From: an uncultured Porphyromonadaceae bacterium
GTDB taxonomy: Bacteria > Bacteroidota > Bacteroidia > Bacteroidales > Muribaculaceae
DNA length: 14,988 bases
Reading direction: 5' to 3'
Assembly (NCBI GenBank): GCA_905198125.1
Contig: CAJKBH010000054.1
Span: forward strand, 1 to 14,988
Positions 1 to 7,994 of this stretch are shown here, piece after piece. The translations under genes and the position numbers were made by a program. Positions within the stretch are counted from its first letter, which is position 1. Each line of letters opens with the position of its first letter. The notes below the pieces were generated by a model. The model saw only the letters and a program-made list of their open reading frames with translations. It made no database searches and was not told the origin of the DNA.

Positions 1-20
1 TTTATAAACTCCCTAAACTC

Positions 21-80
21 ACCATATAAAGAGAGAAGGTGCTGACCGATAGCGGTCAGCACCTTCTCTCTTTATATGGT
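21..80 (-). terminator. 28-bp perfect stem-loop ending the rpmB operon
   Basis: Bases 21-48 are the exact reverse complement of 53-80, leaving the 4-nt loop ATAG (CTAT on the minus strand). The inner 11 bp are GC-rich (GGTGCTGACCG). The outer part is A-rich on the 5' side and T/C-rich on the 3' side on either strand, which is how a bidirectional intrinsic terminator is built. It begins 11 nt after the stop codon of the DUF4295 gene. Its length and perfection are unusual for a plain terminator. Termination function is inferred. Confidence 0.75.
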
Positions 81-90
81 GTTTTGTTGT

Positions 91-240
91 TTACTTCAAT
101 GCGTCCTTTACTGCATCGTTGGGTACCATCTCCTCTTTGAAGACGTAAGCGCCGGTCTTAGGCGACTTCTCCATCTTGATTACTTTCGAATATGTACGGC
201 CCTCACCTTTCTGGATAGAGGCCACTGTTTTCTTTGCCAT
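91..240 (-). CDS. DUF4295 family small protein
   Basis: A 49-residue basic protein starting MAKKTVASIQKGEGRTYSKV and ending NDAVKDALK, read on the minus strand from the ATG at 238-240 to the TAA at 91-93. DUF4295 proteins are small, lysine-rich and, as far as I recall, restricted to Bacteroidetes, where they sit directly after the L28 and L33 genes as here. The biochemical role is unknown to me; the position suggests a ribosome-associated or translation-linked protein. The start is set by the AAAGAAAAC-type codons after ATG, which match the MAKK opening of its two upstream neighbours, and by the 13-nt gap to rpmG. It is the last gene of the operon, followed at once by the long stem-loop. It is shorter than many gene-calling cut-offs. 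Confidence 0.9.
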   Translation of the reverse strand: MAKKTVASIQKGEGRTYSKVIKMEKSPKTGAYVFKEEMVPNDAVKDALK

Positions 241-253
241 TGGTCAGGGGGTA

Positions 254-442
254 TTATTTGATTTCCTTGTGGATGGTGTACTTCTTCAGGATCGGGTTGT
301 ACTTCTTGAGTTCCAGACGACCTGTAGTATTCTTGCGGTTCTTTGTGGTGATGTAACGTGACATACCCGGCATGCCGCTTGCCTTATGTTCGGTGCATTC
401 CAGGATTACCTGAACGCGATTGCCTTTTGCTTTCTTTGCCAT
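254..442 (-). CDS. rpmG: 50S ribosomal protein L33
   Basis: A 62-residue protein of the large ribosomal subunit. The sequence MAKKAKGNRVQVILECTEHK, then GMSRYITTKNRKNTTGRLEL and KKYNPILKKYTIHKEIK, has the full bacterial L33 pattern, including the basic YITTKNRKNT stretch. Only one cysteine is present, so the two CxxC zinc-binding pairs found in some L33 proteins are missing: this is the zinc-independent (C-minus) form. It follows rpmB by 15 nt and precedes the DUF4295 gene by 13 nt, so the three are almost certainly one transcript. Length is somewhat above the 50-55 residues of many other bacteria, as is common in Bacteroidetes. Confidence 0.97.
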   Translation of the reverse strand: MAKKAKGNRVQVILECTEHKASGMPGMSRYITTKNRKNTTGRLELKKYNPILKKYTIHKEIK

Positions 443-457
443 TTTGTTCGCGATGCT

Positions 458-721
458 TTAGAAGGAAAGAATTTTGATATCACGAAGGTCGAGGTTACCC
501 TCGGCTTCAGCCTTGCGGATAGCGGCGTTGAGACCGATCTTGTTGATGGTGCGCAGTGCTGCGCAGCTCAGGGTCAGCTCAATCCACATGTTCTGCTCAA
601 CCCAATAGAATTTCTTCGTGTGCAAGTTTACCTCGAACTTGCGTTTCGTGCGGCGCTTCGAGTGGGAAACGTTATTGCCCACCGATGCCTTTTTGCCTGT
701 GATCTGACAAGTTTTAGCCAT
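458..721 (-). CDS. rpmB: 50S ribosomal protein L28
   Basis: An 87-residue ribosomal protein and the first gene of the rpmB-rpmG-DUF4295 operon. It opens MAKTCQITGKKASVGNNVSH, followed by SKRRTKRKFEVNLHTKKFYW, the signature N-terminal half of L28, and the C-terminal part contains LTLSCAALRTINKIGL. The CxxC found in zinc-binding L28 is replaced by CQIT, so this is the zinc-free form, matching the zinc-free L33 next to it. The start is the ATG at 719-721. A promoter is visible about 135 nt upstream. Length is normal for the family. Confidence 0.97.
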   Translation of the reverse strand: MAKTCQITGKKASVGNNVSHSKRRTKRKFEVNLHTKKFYWVEQNMWIELTLSCAALRTINKIGLNAAIRKAEAEGNLDLRDIKILSF

Positions 722-853
722 GGCTGTAACTTATTCTTGTTTCGATGTGAATACTATAAATGAATTCTATCATTTGTGTAGACATCTCAGTTCTCATATC
801 ATCGCTGAATGCATCTTTTCAGCAACTTTTCAGGATGCTCCACAAAACGTCTG

Positions 854-885
854 CAAAATTACAAAAAAATTCCGAACTATACAAG
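854..885 (-). promoter_or_regulatory. Bacteroidetes-type promoter for the rpmB operon
   Basis: On the minus strand 861-854 reads TAATTTTG, a full match to the Bacteroidetes -7 box TAnnTTTG. Twenty bases upstream, 885-882 reads CTTG, three of four matches to the -33 TTTG box. The surrounding TTTGTAATTTTGC also occurs at the efflux promoter (8281-8293), which supports a real element. Transcription would start near 848, leaving a leader of roughly 125 nt before rpmB. Apart from this promoter, the 722-1076 gap holds only the hairpins and tandem repeats listed separately; I see no gene in it. Confidence 0.5.
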
Positions 886-947
886 AGAAAGACACAAAAA
901 CCAGCAAAACAGCGCGAAAGCGGGCTGCAAAAGCGGACTGCTGATAA

Positions 948-966
948 CAAAAGCCTCGGGCTTTTG
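948..966. repeat. REP-like hairpin, copy 1
   Basis: CAAAAGCC-TCG-GGCTTTTG is a perfect 8-bp stem with a 3-nt loop, followed on the plus strand by CCACAGT. CACAGT at 968-973 itself pairs with ACTGTG at 980-985. An outer pair CGGACTG (934-940) and CAGTCCG (970-976) can enclose the whole hairpin. The element shares its core and its GCCACAGT flank with the hairpin at 1985-2010, and lies between the rpmB promoter and the end of the LpxA-like gene. No T-run follows on either strand, so it does not look like an intrinsic terminator. Confidence 0.7.
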
Positions 967-980
967 CCACAGTCCGGATA

Positions 981-1071
981 CTGTGCCTCAAGTCCGCGGC
1001 TCTGTGCCGTCCTTACTGTGCCTCAAGTCCGCGGCTCTGTGCCGTCCTTACTGTGCCTCAAGCCTGCGGCT
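981..1071. repeat. 35-bp tandem repeat, about 2.6 copies
   Basis: Bases 981-1015 and 1016-1050 are identical 35-bp copies beginning CTGTGCCTCAAG. A third partial copy starts at 1051, matches 19 of its first 21 bases, and then turns into the hairpin at 1056-1076. Each unit contains an AAGTCCGCGGCT stretch that looks like a degenerate version of the AAGCC...GGCTT hairpin core. There are no spacers between copies, so it is not a CRISPR array. It probably arose by local duplication of part of the neighbouring palindromic element. Confidence 0.9.
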
Positions 1072-1076
1072 TGAGG
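1056..1076 (-). terminator. Hairpin directly after the LpxA-like gene
   Basis: CCTCAAGCC-TGC-GGCTTGAGG is a perfect 9-bp stem with a 3-nt loop. On the minus strand it begins at the very next base after the TAA stop codon of the LpxA-like gene (1077-1079). There is no T-run after it, so Rho-independent termination is uncertain; it may instead protect the 3' end of the mRNA. The AAGCC-n3-GGCTT core is the same as in the hairpins at 948-966 and 1985-2003. Confidence 0.55.
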
Positions 1077-1877
1077 TTACATCATGTCGCGGTCGTCCAG
1101 ACGGATGGCGGCGATCTTGTATTTGTGGTTGCGTACGAAGTTCACGATGGCGTCGCGTTCCGGGCCCTGGTCCACGTCGGCCTCGATGCGCCGCAATGCG
1201 TTGAAAGTCGATGTGTTGCTCTGGTATATATGGCGGAAGCATTTCGCGATATTGTCGATGGTCTCCTCCGGGAATTTGCCTTTACGCAGTATAAAGGCGT
1301 TCACGCCGTAATACACTATGGGATTATGGGCCATGATGGCATACGGCGGCACATTGCTGTTGACGCGGCAACCACCCTTGATCAGCACCCATTGCCCTAT
1401 CTCGCATCCCTCGTGCACCAAGGCAGAACTGCTGAGAATGCAGAAGTCGTTGATCTTCACTTCGCCGGCTATCTTGACCGAATTGCCGAGCACCACATGG
1501 TTGCCGATCTGCGAGTCGTGGCCGATGTGCGTCTGCGCCATGATGAAGGAGTCGTTGCCGATGATGGTGGCGCGATCCTTATAGATGGACCGGTTGATTA
1601 TGACGTGTTCGCGGATGGTGTTGTTGTCACCTATCACCACACCCGACGGGTCACCCTTCCAGCGGAAGTCCTGTGGCGTGGCTGCGATGATGCAACCTTC
1701 GTAGAAGTGGCAGTTTCTGCCAATACGGGCCCCGTCTAATATCGAGACATGGGGGCGGACTACACAGCCGTCGCCTATTACGGTGTTCCTGTCGATGTAG
1801 GCGAAAGCCATTACCGTTACATTCTCGCCTATCTGCGCCTCCGGGTGCACATAGGCCAATGGACTGATTGTGTTCAT
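1077..1877 (-). CDS. lpxA: LpxA-like acyl-ACP UDP-GlcNAc O-acyltransferase
   Basis: A 266-residue left-handed beta-helix acyltransferase. LpxA transfers a 3-hydroxyacyl chain from acyl-ACP to UDP-GlcNAc, the first step of lipid A synthesis in the cytoplasm. Hexapeptide repeats (such as IGENVTV, IGDGCVV, IGRNCHF) fill residues 10-170, and a C-terminal helical part follows (about 190-255). The catalytic histidine pair is kept in THIGHD (H117, H120), and so is VNSNVPPYAI. Several substrate-site residues differ from E. coli LpxA by my alignment: Q161 becomes E156, E200 becomes F195, and R204/R205 become K199/G200. Bacteroidetes often encode a canonical LpxA beside LpxC/FabZ, so this may be a second, specialised copy. 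It stands alone, 165 nt after the efflux operon across several hairpins. The ATG at 1875-1877 gives the full family N-terminus (ISPLAYVHPEAQIG). Confidence 0.85.
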   Translation of the reverse strand: MNTISPLAYVHPEAQIGENVTVMAFAYIDRNTVIGDGCVVRPHVSILDGARIGRNCHFYEGCIIAATPQDFRWKGDPSGVVIGDNNTIREHVIINRSIYKDRATIIGNDSFIMAQTHIGHDSQIGNHVVLGNSVKIAGEVKINDFCILSSSALVHEGCEIGQWVLIKGGCRVNSNVPPYAIMAHNPIVYYGVNAFILRKGKFPEETIDNIAKCFRHIYQSNTSTFNALRRIEADVDQGPERDAIVNFVRNHKYKIAAIRLDDRDMM

Positions 1878-1911
1878 AATAGTGGAGTTTTTATGGTATA
1901 TTTGCCCGTTG

Positions 1912-1931
1912 ATAGGCCCCTCCGGGCCTAT
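1912..1931. repeat. Short spacer hairpin
   Basis: ATAGGCCC-CTCC-GGGCCTAT is a perfect 8-bp stem with a 4-nt loop. It is one of three hairpins packed into the 165-nt gap between the outer-membrane efflux gene and the LpxA-like gene. It is not followed by a T-run. Confidence 0.6.
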
Positions 1932-1943
1932 AGGCTGATCGGT

Positions 1944-1973
1944 ACCCCAAGGCTCCGCAAGGAGCCTTGGGGT
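1944..1973 (-). terminator. 13-bp stem-loop after the efflux operon
   Basis: ACCCCAAGGCTCC pairs perfectly with GGAGCCTTGGGGT across a 4-nt loop, GCAA on the plus strand (a GNRA tetraloop in RNA) and TTGC on the minus strand. It lies 69 nt beyond the stop codon of the outer-membrane efflux gene and is the strongest structure in this gap. No T-run follows in either direction, so it could be a Rho-assisted end, an mRNA stabiliser, or another member of the palindromic repeat population. Confidence 0.5.
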
Positions 1974-1984
1974 TAGTATTGATA

Positions 1985-2010
1985 CGGAAGCCGCGGGCTT
2001 CCGCCACAGT
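1985..2010. repeat. REP-like hairpin, copy 2
   Basis: CGGAAGCC-GCG-GGCTTCCG is a perfect 8-bp stem with a 3-nt loop, followed by CCACAGT. Compared with the element at 948-973, the core AAGCC/GGCTT and the GCCACAGT flank are identical; the AA/TT pairs of the outer stem are replaced by GG/CC, two compensatory changes that keep the stem intact. It sits 33 nt past the outer-membrane efflux gene. Confidence 0.75.
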
Positions 2011-2042
2011 AGCGAGGCTGGCAGAGTGTGCGGGCTGCGCTA

Positions 2043-3419
2043 TCAGCGTCCTCCACCTACCGCCTGATAGAGCGATATGCACGCCGACACCTTGTTGTGC
2101 CAGCAGCTCAGGCTCGACATCTGGGCGTTCAGCAGGCTCGATTGGGCCGTCAAAACTTCCAGGTAGGTAGTTTTCTGGTCCAAAGATAATAATTCCTGCG
2201 TATATTCCACAGATTTTTCCAGACTTTCTATCTGTTTGAGCACATATTCGCGCTTTTCGTGGTTGTTCCTGTACTTCGAAAGGGCGTCGCTCACGTCGGC
2301 CGATGCGGACAGTACGGTGTTCTCAAAGTTGTTCATGGCTTGCTGCTGACGCAGTTTTGCCACCTTCAGATTGGCTATATTCTGGCCGCGCGAGAAGAGG
2401 GGTGCCGTCAACTGTCCTGCCAATTGCAGGAAGAACTTGCCGGGATTCTGCACCATCGAGCCGAGCAGGTTGGTGAATCCTCCCTGCGCCGTGATGTTGA
2501 GGCTGGGATAGAATGCCGCGCGGGCCGAACTGGTATTGTAGTAAGCGGCTGCGAGTCCGCGCTCGGCGGCGCGCACGTCCGGACGCTGTGCCAGATAGCT
2601 CATCGGCACGCCCCGGTCGGGATCAACGGGAAGATTGAATTCCAGGCTGTTGGTCACGCCATAGTCGTTGTAATGCTCGTGCAGCAGCAACGCCATGGTA
2701 TTGTTCAGCTCGTGTATGTTCTGGCGTATGTCGGGAATAGACGACATGATGCTCCAGTAGTTTGCGGCGCTCTGCACCACAGCGGCCTCGTTGACGTAGG
2801 CGGCCTCCTTCATCAGCTTCATCGACTCCACCTGATCCTTCCATATCACGGAAGTGCGCTCGGTCAGATCAAGCTGCTGGTGCAGCAGCACGAGGCTGTA
2901 GTACACGTTGGCCACGGCCGAGATTACCTGCGACCGTGTGGCGGCCTGATATTCCTCCATCTGCTCCAGCGATACCTTGGCGCCGCGTTTGCGGTTCAGG
3001 ATCTTGCCGAACACATCTATCTCCCACTGCACCGACAGGGGGATGGTGTATGTCCAGGTGTCCATGTTGCCGCTGCCGTACTTGGCGGCGCCACCGTTGG
3101 GACTCAGTGCCACTGCGGGAAAATAGCTCAGCTTGGCTCCCTGCAGCTGTGCCTGCGCCATCTTCACGTTCAGCACGGCGTTGTCGATGTCGGTGTTCTG
3201 CTCCAGAGCCTTGCGGATGTACCCCTGCAGGATCGGGTCGGTAAACACCTGCTCCCAGCCCAGGTAGGGCAGCGACAGCGAATCCACTGTCTGCTGCTCT
3301 GCCTGTGCCAGCTCGTTGACATACCGGTTCTCCACCGGCATCTCGTATTTCTTGTATATGCCGCAGCTTGTCAGCATCACCGACGCCACTGCAACAATTA
3401 TGTATTTACTTGCTTTCAT
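2043..3419 (-). CDS. RND efflux outer-membrane lipoprotein (NodT/OprM family)
   Basis: A 458-residue outer-membrane channel subunit that exports substrates handed over by the pump and adaptor encoded just upstream. The N-terminus is a lipoprotein signal (residues 1-18) with the lipobox LTSC, so Cys19 is the likely lipidated residue. The rest has the two-fold repeated TolC-like fold: the first half spans about 50-240, the second about 275-455. The typical motifs RPDVRAAE (279-286), YPSLNIT and YLEVLTAQ (419-426) are present. Length is normal. It is the last gene of the operon, 43 nt after the pump gene, and 28 nt of that gap are four heptamer repeats that could affect how well it is translated. 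Substrate cannot be told from sequence; drugs, bile salts or detergents are typical. Confidence 0.95.
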   Translation of the reverse strand: MKASKYIIVAVASVMLTSCGIYKKYEMPVENRYVNELAQAEQQTVDSLSLPYLGWEQVFTDPILQGYIRKALEQNTDIDNAVLNVKMAQAQLQGAKLSYFPAVALSPNGGAAKYGSGNMDTWTYTIPLSVQWEIDVFGKILNRKRGAKVSLEQMEEYQAATRSQVISAVANVYYSLVLLHQQLDLTERTSVIWKDQVESMKLMKEAAYVNEAAVVQSAANYWSIMSSIPDIRQNIHELNNTMALLLHEHYNDYGVTNSLEFNLPVDPDRGVPMSYLAQRPDVRAAERGLAAAYYNTSSARAAFYPSLNITAQGGFTNLLGSMVQNPGKFFLQLAGQLTAPLFSRGQNIANLKVAKLRQQQAMNNFENTVLSASADVSDALSKYRNNHEKREYVLKQIESLEKSVEYTQELLSLDQKTTYLEVLTAQSSLLNAQMSSLSCWHNKVSACISLYQAVGGGR

Positions 3420-3434
3420 CTTTTCTCTTAATTA

Positions 3435-3462
3435 TGCATTCTGCATTGTGCATTATGCATTC
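3435..3462. repeat. Heptamer tandem array TGCATTN x 4
   Basis: Four consecutive 7-bp units TGCATTC, TGCATTG, TGCATTA and TGCATTC differ only in the last base. They fill the spacer between pump and outer-membrane gene, ending exactly against the pump stop codon (TCA at 3463-3465 on the plus strand). On the mRNA they read as NAATGCA repeats ending about 15 nt before the outer-membrane gene's ATG. Arrays like this can change copy number by slippage. Confidence 0.95.
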
Positions 3463-6400
3463 TCAACTCTCCTTGCTGTACTGCGTGATCTCGGATCCCA
3501 GTCCGCTGTTGTCGGTGTCCTTCCACTTCATCGGGGTGAACTTCTCCTGCAGCATCTGCAATGCCACGAACAATGCGGGCACCATCATCAGCTGCAGTAT
3601 CATGCCGATCAACATACCGCCGATGGCACCTGAACCCAATGCACGATAACCGTTGGCGCCTGCGCCCGTGGCGAACATCATAGGCAACAGACCGATGATC
3701 ATGGCCATTGACGTCATGAGGATAGGACGCAGACGGGCTGCGGCTCCGAGGATGGCCGACTTCACGATCGACACGCCGGCCCGTCGCCGTTCAAGAGCGA
3801 ACTCGACGATAAGGATGGCGTTCTTGGCCAACAGACCGATAAGCATGATCAACGCAATCTGCAGATAGATGTTGTTGTCTATGCCCATGAACTTGGCGAA
3901 GATAAAGCTACCCATCAGTCCAAAGGGCACGGAGAGGATAACGGCCCAGGGTATGATGTACGATTCATACTGTGCGCTCAGCAGCAGGTAGACGAACAGC
4001 AGCACCAGCGCGAATACATAGCCGGTAGAGCTGGATCCCTGCTTTGCCTCCTCGCGGGTCAGACCCGAGTAGTCGTAACCGAATCCGACGGGCAGCGTCT
4101 CGGCTGCTACCTGCTCGATGGCGGCGATGGCGTCGCCCGACGATGCGCCCGGAGCCGGCGAACCGGTCACGGAAATGGAGGTAAACATGTTGAAGCGATT
4201 GATGATGTCAGGACCGTACACGCGGGTCAGCTTCACGAAGTTGTCGATCGGGGCCATGGTGGCACCGTTGCGCACCTTGATGCGCTTCAGCGTCTCGGGC
4301 GATACGCGGGCCTCGGGATTGGCCTGCATCATGACACGGTACAGCTTACCGAACTTGTTGAAGTTCGAGATGTACATACCGCCGTAGTACCCCTGCAGGG
4401 TGCTGAGGATGGCGTTCTGCGTCAGTCCGGCCTGTTTGATTTTCGCCACGTCCAGCTCGACCAGGTACTGCGGGTACGAGGGGTTGAACGTCGAGTATGC
4501 CATCGCAATCTCGGGACGGGCGTTAAGCGCGGCGATAAAATTCTGGTAAACCTTGAAAAAGTTTGTCAGGTCGCCGCCGGTCTTGTCCTGCAGTCGGATC
4601 TCGAAACCGGACGTTACCGAGTAACCGGAGATCATAGGAGGCTGGAAGAACATGATACGTCCGTCGGGAATCTGAGCGGTCTTGGCAAAGAGCTGCTGCA
4701 GGATTGCCTGCGCGCTCTCGGTCTTCTCGTCACGTTGCTCCCAGGGCTTCAGCTTGATGATGAACGATCCGTAGGTGTTGCCCTGGCCGGAGACGAACGA
4801 GTAGCCGGTTATGGCGTTACGCACCTGGATGGCGGGGATGGTGCCGCATATCGAGTCCACGCGGTCCATGACGCGCTTGGTGCGCTCCATTGACGTTGCG
4901 GGCGGCATGTCCACAACGCCCATGATGGTACCCGTGTCCTCGTTGGGCACCAGCGAGGTCGGCGTTATGGCCATGAGCCATACCAGCAGCGCGCACGCGG
5001 CGGCTACCGAGCCGAAGCTGAGCCACTTATGGTTGATAACCCAGGAGATGCCCTTGGTGTATTTGTTCTGCAGCTTATGGAACACGTTGTTGAACGCGTC
5101 GATGAAGTTGCGCTGGAACATACCGATTACGCCCAACACGGCTACTGCGATGGCCAGACAGCTCAGGGCCACGTTCTCGAACTCATACCATCCCAATACC
5201 AGGAACACGATGGCGGCAAGCAGCAGCAGGCTCGTCACCCATGCGGGGAACTGGAAACCGAGGCGTTTCTTGTATGTCTGTTTCAGCACTTCGCCGGTGG
5301 CGGAGTATGCCTCCTTCATGCGTTCGCCGAGTGGCTTGGGTTCCTCGTCGTCGGCGACGTGGGGCTTCAGGAACAGGGCGCACAGTGCCGGCGACAGCGT
5401 CAATGCGTTGACGGCCGACAGGAAGATGGCCATGGCCATGGTGAGTCCGAACTGGCGGTAGAACACTCCCGATGTGCCGCCGATAAACGACACGGGGATG
5501 AACACAAGCATCATGACCAGCGTGATGGAGATCAGCGCGGATGCAATCTCGTTCATGGCGTCGATGGCAGCCATTCTCGATGACTTGTATCCCTGGTCCA
5601 GCTTGGCGTGTACCGCCTCCACCACCACTATGGCGTCGTCCACCACAATCGCAATGGCCAACACAAGGGCGGAGAGTGTCAGCAGGTTCAGAGAGAACCC
5701 GAATATATACATCAGGAAGAACGTACCTATCAATGCCACCGGGATGGCGATCATAGGAATCAGCGTACTCCGGAAGTCCTGAAGGAAGATGAACACCACA
5801 AGGAACACCAGCAGGAACGCCTCTATCAGGGTCTTGATCACCTCGTGGATGGAGGCGAACAGGAACTGGTTCACGTCCATGGTGGTGATGATCTTGATTC
5901 CCTCGGGTGCGTCTTTCTGGAACTTGTCGAGTTCGGCCTGGATGTCGTTCACCACCTGTGTGGCGTTCGATCCCGGGGCCTGCATTATCATGGCGGCCAC
6001 ACCGATCTTGCCGTTGGTCGTAGAATGGAAACCGTACGACAGTCGGCCCAGTTCCACATCGGCCACGTCGCTCAGGCGCAGTATCTCGCCTTCCGGAGTA
6101 GCGCGGATTATGATGTCGCCGAATTCCTTCTCGTCAGTCAGACGTCCCTTGTAACGCATCACGTACTGGAACGACTGGTCGCCGTTCTCGCCGAACTGAC
6201 CGGGAGCGGCCTCGATGTTCTGCTCGGCCAGGGCCGCAGTGATGTCACCGGGCATCAGCCCGTACTGGGCCATGGCCTCGGGCTTGAGCCATATACGCAT
6301 GGAGTAGTCCGCGCCCATCACCATCGCCTCGCCCACACCGGGCACACGCTTGATGACGGGAATGATGTTGATGGCGGCGTAGTTCTCCACAAATTCCTCG

Positions 6401-6852
6401 GAGTAGTTGCCCGAGTCGGCGAATACGTTGAACACCATCAGCATTGAGCTCTGGCGCTTCTGCGTGATGACACCCACCTGGTTCACCTCCGACGGCAGGA
6501 AGCTGGCGGCCTTGGCCACACGGTTCTGTACGTCGACGGCGGCCATGTCGGGGTCTGTACCTGCCTTGAAATATACCTGGATCTGTGCCGATCCGTTGTT
6601 GGCGGCCGTCGAATACATGTAGTCCATGTTCTCGGCGCCGTTTATCTGCTCCTCAAGCGGGGCTATCACCGAATTCAGCACTGCCTGCGCGTTCGCACCC
6701 GTATAGTTGGTGGAAACAGAGATGGTAGGCGGCGCGATGTTCGGGTATTGCTCGATAGGGAGCGCCATCAGGCCCAATAGTCCCAACAGCACGATGAAGA
6801 TGGAGATCACCGTGCTGAGTACCGGCCTGTTGATGAATGTACTTAGTTTCAT
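3463..6852 (-). CDS. RND multidrug efflux transporter (AcrB/HAE1 family)
   Basis: A 1129-residue inner-membrane proton/drug antiporter. It opens with TM1 (MKLSTFINRPVLSTVISIFI). The proton-relay residues are all present: D405-D406 in AIVVDDAIVVVE (TM4), K1010 in GLLAKNAILIVEFA (TM10) and R1042 in LRPILMTS (TM11). The periplasmic porter and docking regions lie about 35-335 and 630-935. It is some 80 residues longer than E. coli AcrB. The excess falls at about residues 500-582 (nt 5107-5355), between TM6 and the FNxxF segment before TM7, and contains two extra hydrophobic stretches (about 537-555 and 560-578). The ATG at 6850-6852 is 20 nt after the adaptor gene, so the two are cotranscribed. 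No regulator gene lies beside the operon. Confidence 0.97.
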   Translation of the reverse strand: MKLSTFINRPVLSTVISIFIVLLGLLGLMALPIEQYPNIAPPTISVSTNYTGANAQAVLNSVIAPLEEQINGAENMDYMYSTAANNGSAQIQVYFKAGTDPDMAAVDVQNRVAKAASFLPSEVNQVGVITQKRQSSMLMVFNVFADSGNYSEEFVENYAAINIIPVIKRVPGVGEAMVMGADYSMRIWLKPEAMAQYGLMPGDITAALAEQNIEAAPGQFGENGDQSFQYVMRYKGRLTDEKEFGDIIIRATPEGEILRLSDVADVELGRLSYGFHSTTNGKIGVAAMIMQAPGSNATQVVNDIQAELDKFQKDAPEGIKIITTMDVNQFLFASIHEVIKTLIEAFLLVFLVVFIFLQDFRSTLIPMIAIPVALIGTFFLMYIFGFSLNLLTLSALVLAIAIVVDDAIVVVEAVHAKLDQGYKSSRMAAIDAMNEIASALISITLVMMLVFIPVSFIGGTSGVFYRQFGLTMAMAIFLSAVNALTLSPALCALFLKPHVADDEEPKPLGERMKEAYSATGEVLKQTYKKRLGFQFPAWVTSLLLLAAIVFLVLGWYEFENVALSCLAIAVAVLGVIGMFQRNFIDAFNNVFHKLQNKYTKGISWVINHKWLSFGSVAAACALLVWLMAITPTSLVPNEDTGTIMGVVDMPPATSMERTKRVMDRVDSICGTIPAIQVRNAITGYSFVSGQGNTYGSFIIKLKPWEQRDEKTESAQAILQQLFAKTAQIPDGRIMFFQPPMISGYSVTSGFEIRLQDKTGGDLTNFFKVYQNFIAALNARPEIAMAYSTFNPSYPQYLVELDVAKIKQAGLTQNAILSTLQGYYGGMYISNFNKFGKLYRVMMQANPEARVSPETLKRIKVRNGATMAPIDNFVKLTRVYGPDIINRFNMFTSISVTGSPAPGASSGDAIAAIEQVAAETLPVGFGYDYSGLTREEAKQGSSSTGYVFALVLLFVYLLLSAQYESYIIPWAVILSVPFGLMGSFIFAKFMGIDNNIYLQIALIMLIGLLAKNAILIVEFALERRRAGVSIVKSAILGAAARLRPILMTSMAMIIGLLPMMFATGAGANGYRALGSGAIGGMLIGMILQLMMVPALFVALQMLQEKFTPMKWKDTDNSGLGSEITQYSKES

Positions 6853-6872
6853 AACACTTCCTGAGCTTGTTC

Positions 6873-7994
6873 TTACTTCTTAGGCTTGATCACCATGTCG
6901 TCCTTCACGGAGATACCCACGCCCTCCACAACAACCTGCTGGCCGGGCTTCAGACCGCCGGTCACGATGTAGTTCTTGCCGTCGTTGTCCTCCGAGATGG
7001 TGATGGGGGTGCTGTGCACCTTGTTGGAATCGCCCACCACATAGACGAACTTCATGTCCTGCATCTCGTATGTGGCTGCCTGGGGCACCATCATCACGTT
7101 GTTGTGGATCTGCGGGATCATGATCTGACCGGTGTTGCCGCTGTGCAGCATCCCGTCGGGGTTAGGGAACACGGCCTTGGCCGATGCGGCGCCGGTGGCC
7201 GGATCGATCACGCCTGAAATGGCCGTGATCTTGCCGGGCCGGGCGTAACGCTCGCCGTTGGCCAGCTGCAGCGTAACGGCCGGCATGGCCTTGATGGCCT
7301 CTGCTATGGTGCGGCGACCGTTGTCGGTCAGCGCCAGGATGTCCTTCTCGTTCAACGAGAAATAAGCGTTCATATCGCCGTTGTCGGAGATGACGGTAAG
7401 CTCCGTCTGGGGCGATACCAGCGAACCCTCCTTGAAGGGAATGGAACCTACCAGACCGCTGATGGGTGCCGTGATGGTGGCGTACGACAGGTTCTTACGT
7501 GCCGACGAGAGGTTGGCTGCGGCCTGAGCGTACTGAGCCTTGGCGGCGTTCAGGGCGTCCACTGATGTCTGGTAAGCCGGAGCCGAGATTATGTTTTTGT
7601 CAAGAAGTATCTTATTGTTGTTGGCGTTGGTCTGCGCGGTGTTGACGTTGGCCTGGGCCACCTGAAGGCCGGCCTGGGCCGCATCCACGGCAGCCTTCAG
7701 CGTCACCTGGTCGATGGCGAACAGAACCTGGCCTGCACGTACCTGCTGGCCCTCCTCGATGTAGACCTTGGTCAATATGCCCTGGATCTGCGGACGTATC
7801 TGCACGTCGTTCTCTCCCTCCAGAGTCGTGGGAATGCCTGTCTCAAGGGTAGCGTCTTCCTCGCCAACCGTTATGACGGCCAGTTCGGGCACCTGCTGTC
7901 CCTGCTGTTGCTGTCCCTTACCTTTGCATCCCGTAATCATAGCCGCGCCTATCGTCATGACGGCCATTCCAATGCAAACTCTTTTCGTATTCAT
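6873..7994 (-). CDS. RND efflux periplasmic adaptor lipoprotein (AcrA/MFP family)
   Basis: A 373-residue membrane fusion protein that bridges the inner-membrane pump and the outer-membrane channel. A lipoprotein signal ends in the lipobox ITGC, with Cys23 the likely anchor, followed by a glutamine-rich linker (28-34). The two lipoyl half-motifs are clear: PQIQGILTKVYIEEGQQV (68-85) and LSYATITAPISGLVG (169-183). Between them is an alpha-helical hairpin (about 98-168), followed by the beta-barrel domain (about 195-290, with FPNPDGMLHSG) and a membrane-proximal domain up to the end. It is the first gene of the efflux operon. A promoter is visible near 8281-8311, leaving a long structured leader. 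Length and domain order are normal. Confidence 0.97.
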   Translation of the reverse strand: MNTKRVCIGMAVMTIGAAMITGCKGKGQQQQGQQVPELAVITVGEEDATLETGIPTTLEGENDVQIRPQIQGILTKVYIEEGQQVRAGQVLFAIDQVTLKAAVDAAQAGLQVAQANVNTAQTNANNNKILLDKNIISAPAYQTSVDALNAAKAQYAQAAANLSSARKNLSYATITAPISGLVGSIPFKEGSLVSPQTELTVISDNGDMNAYFSLNEKDILALTDNGRRTIAEAIKAMPAVTLQLANGERYARPGKITAISGVIDPATGAASAKAVFPNPDGMLHSGNTGQIMIPQIHNNVMMVPQAATYEMQDMKFVYVVGDSNKVHSTPITISEDNDGKNYIVTGGLKPGQQVVVEGVGISVKDDMVIKPKK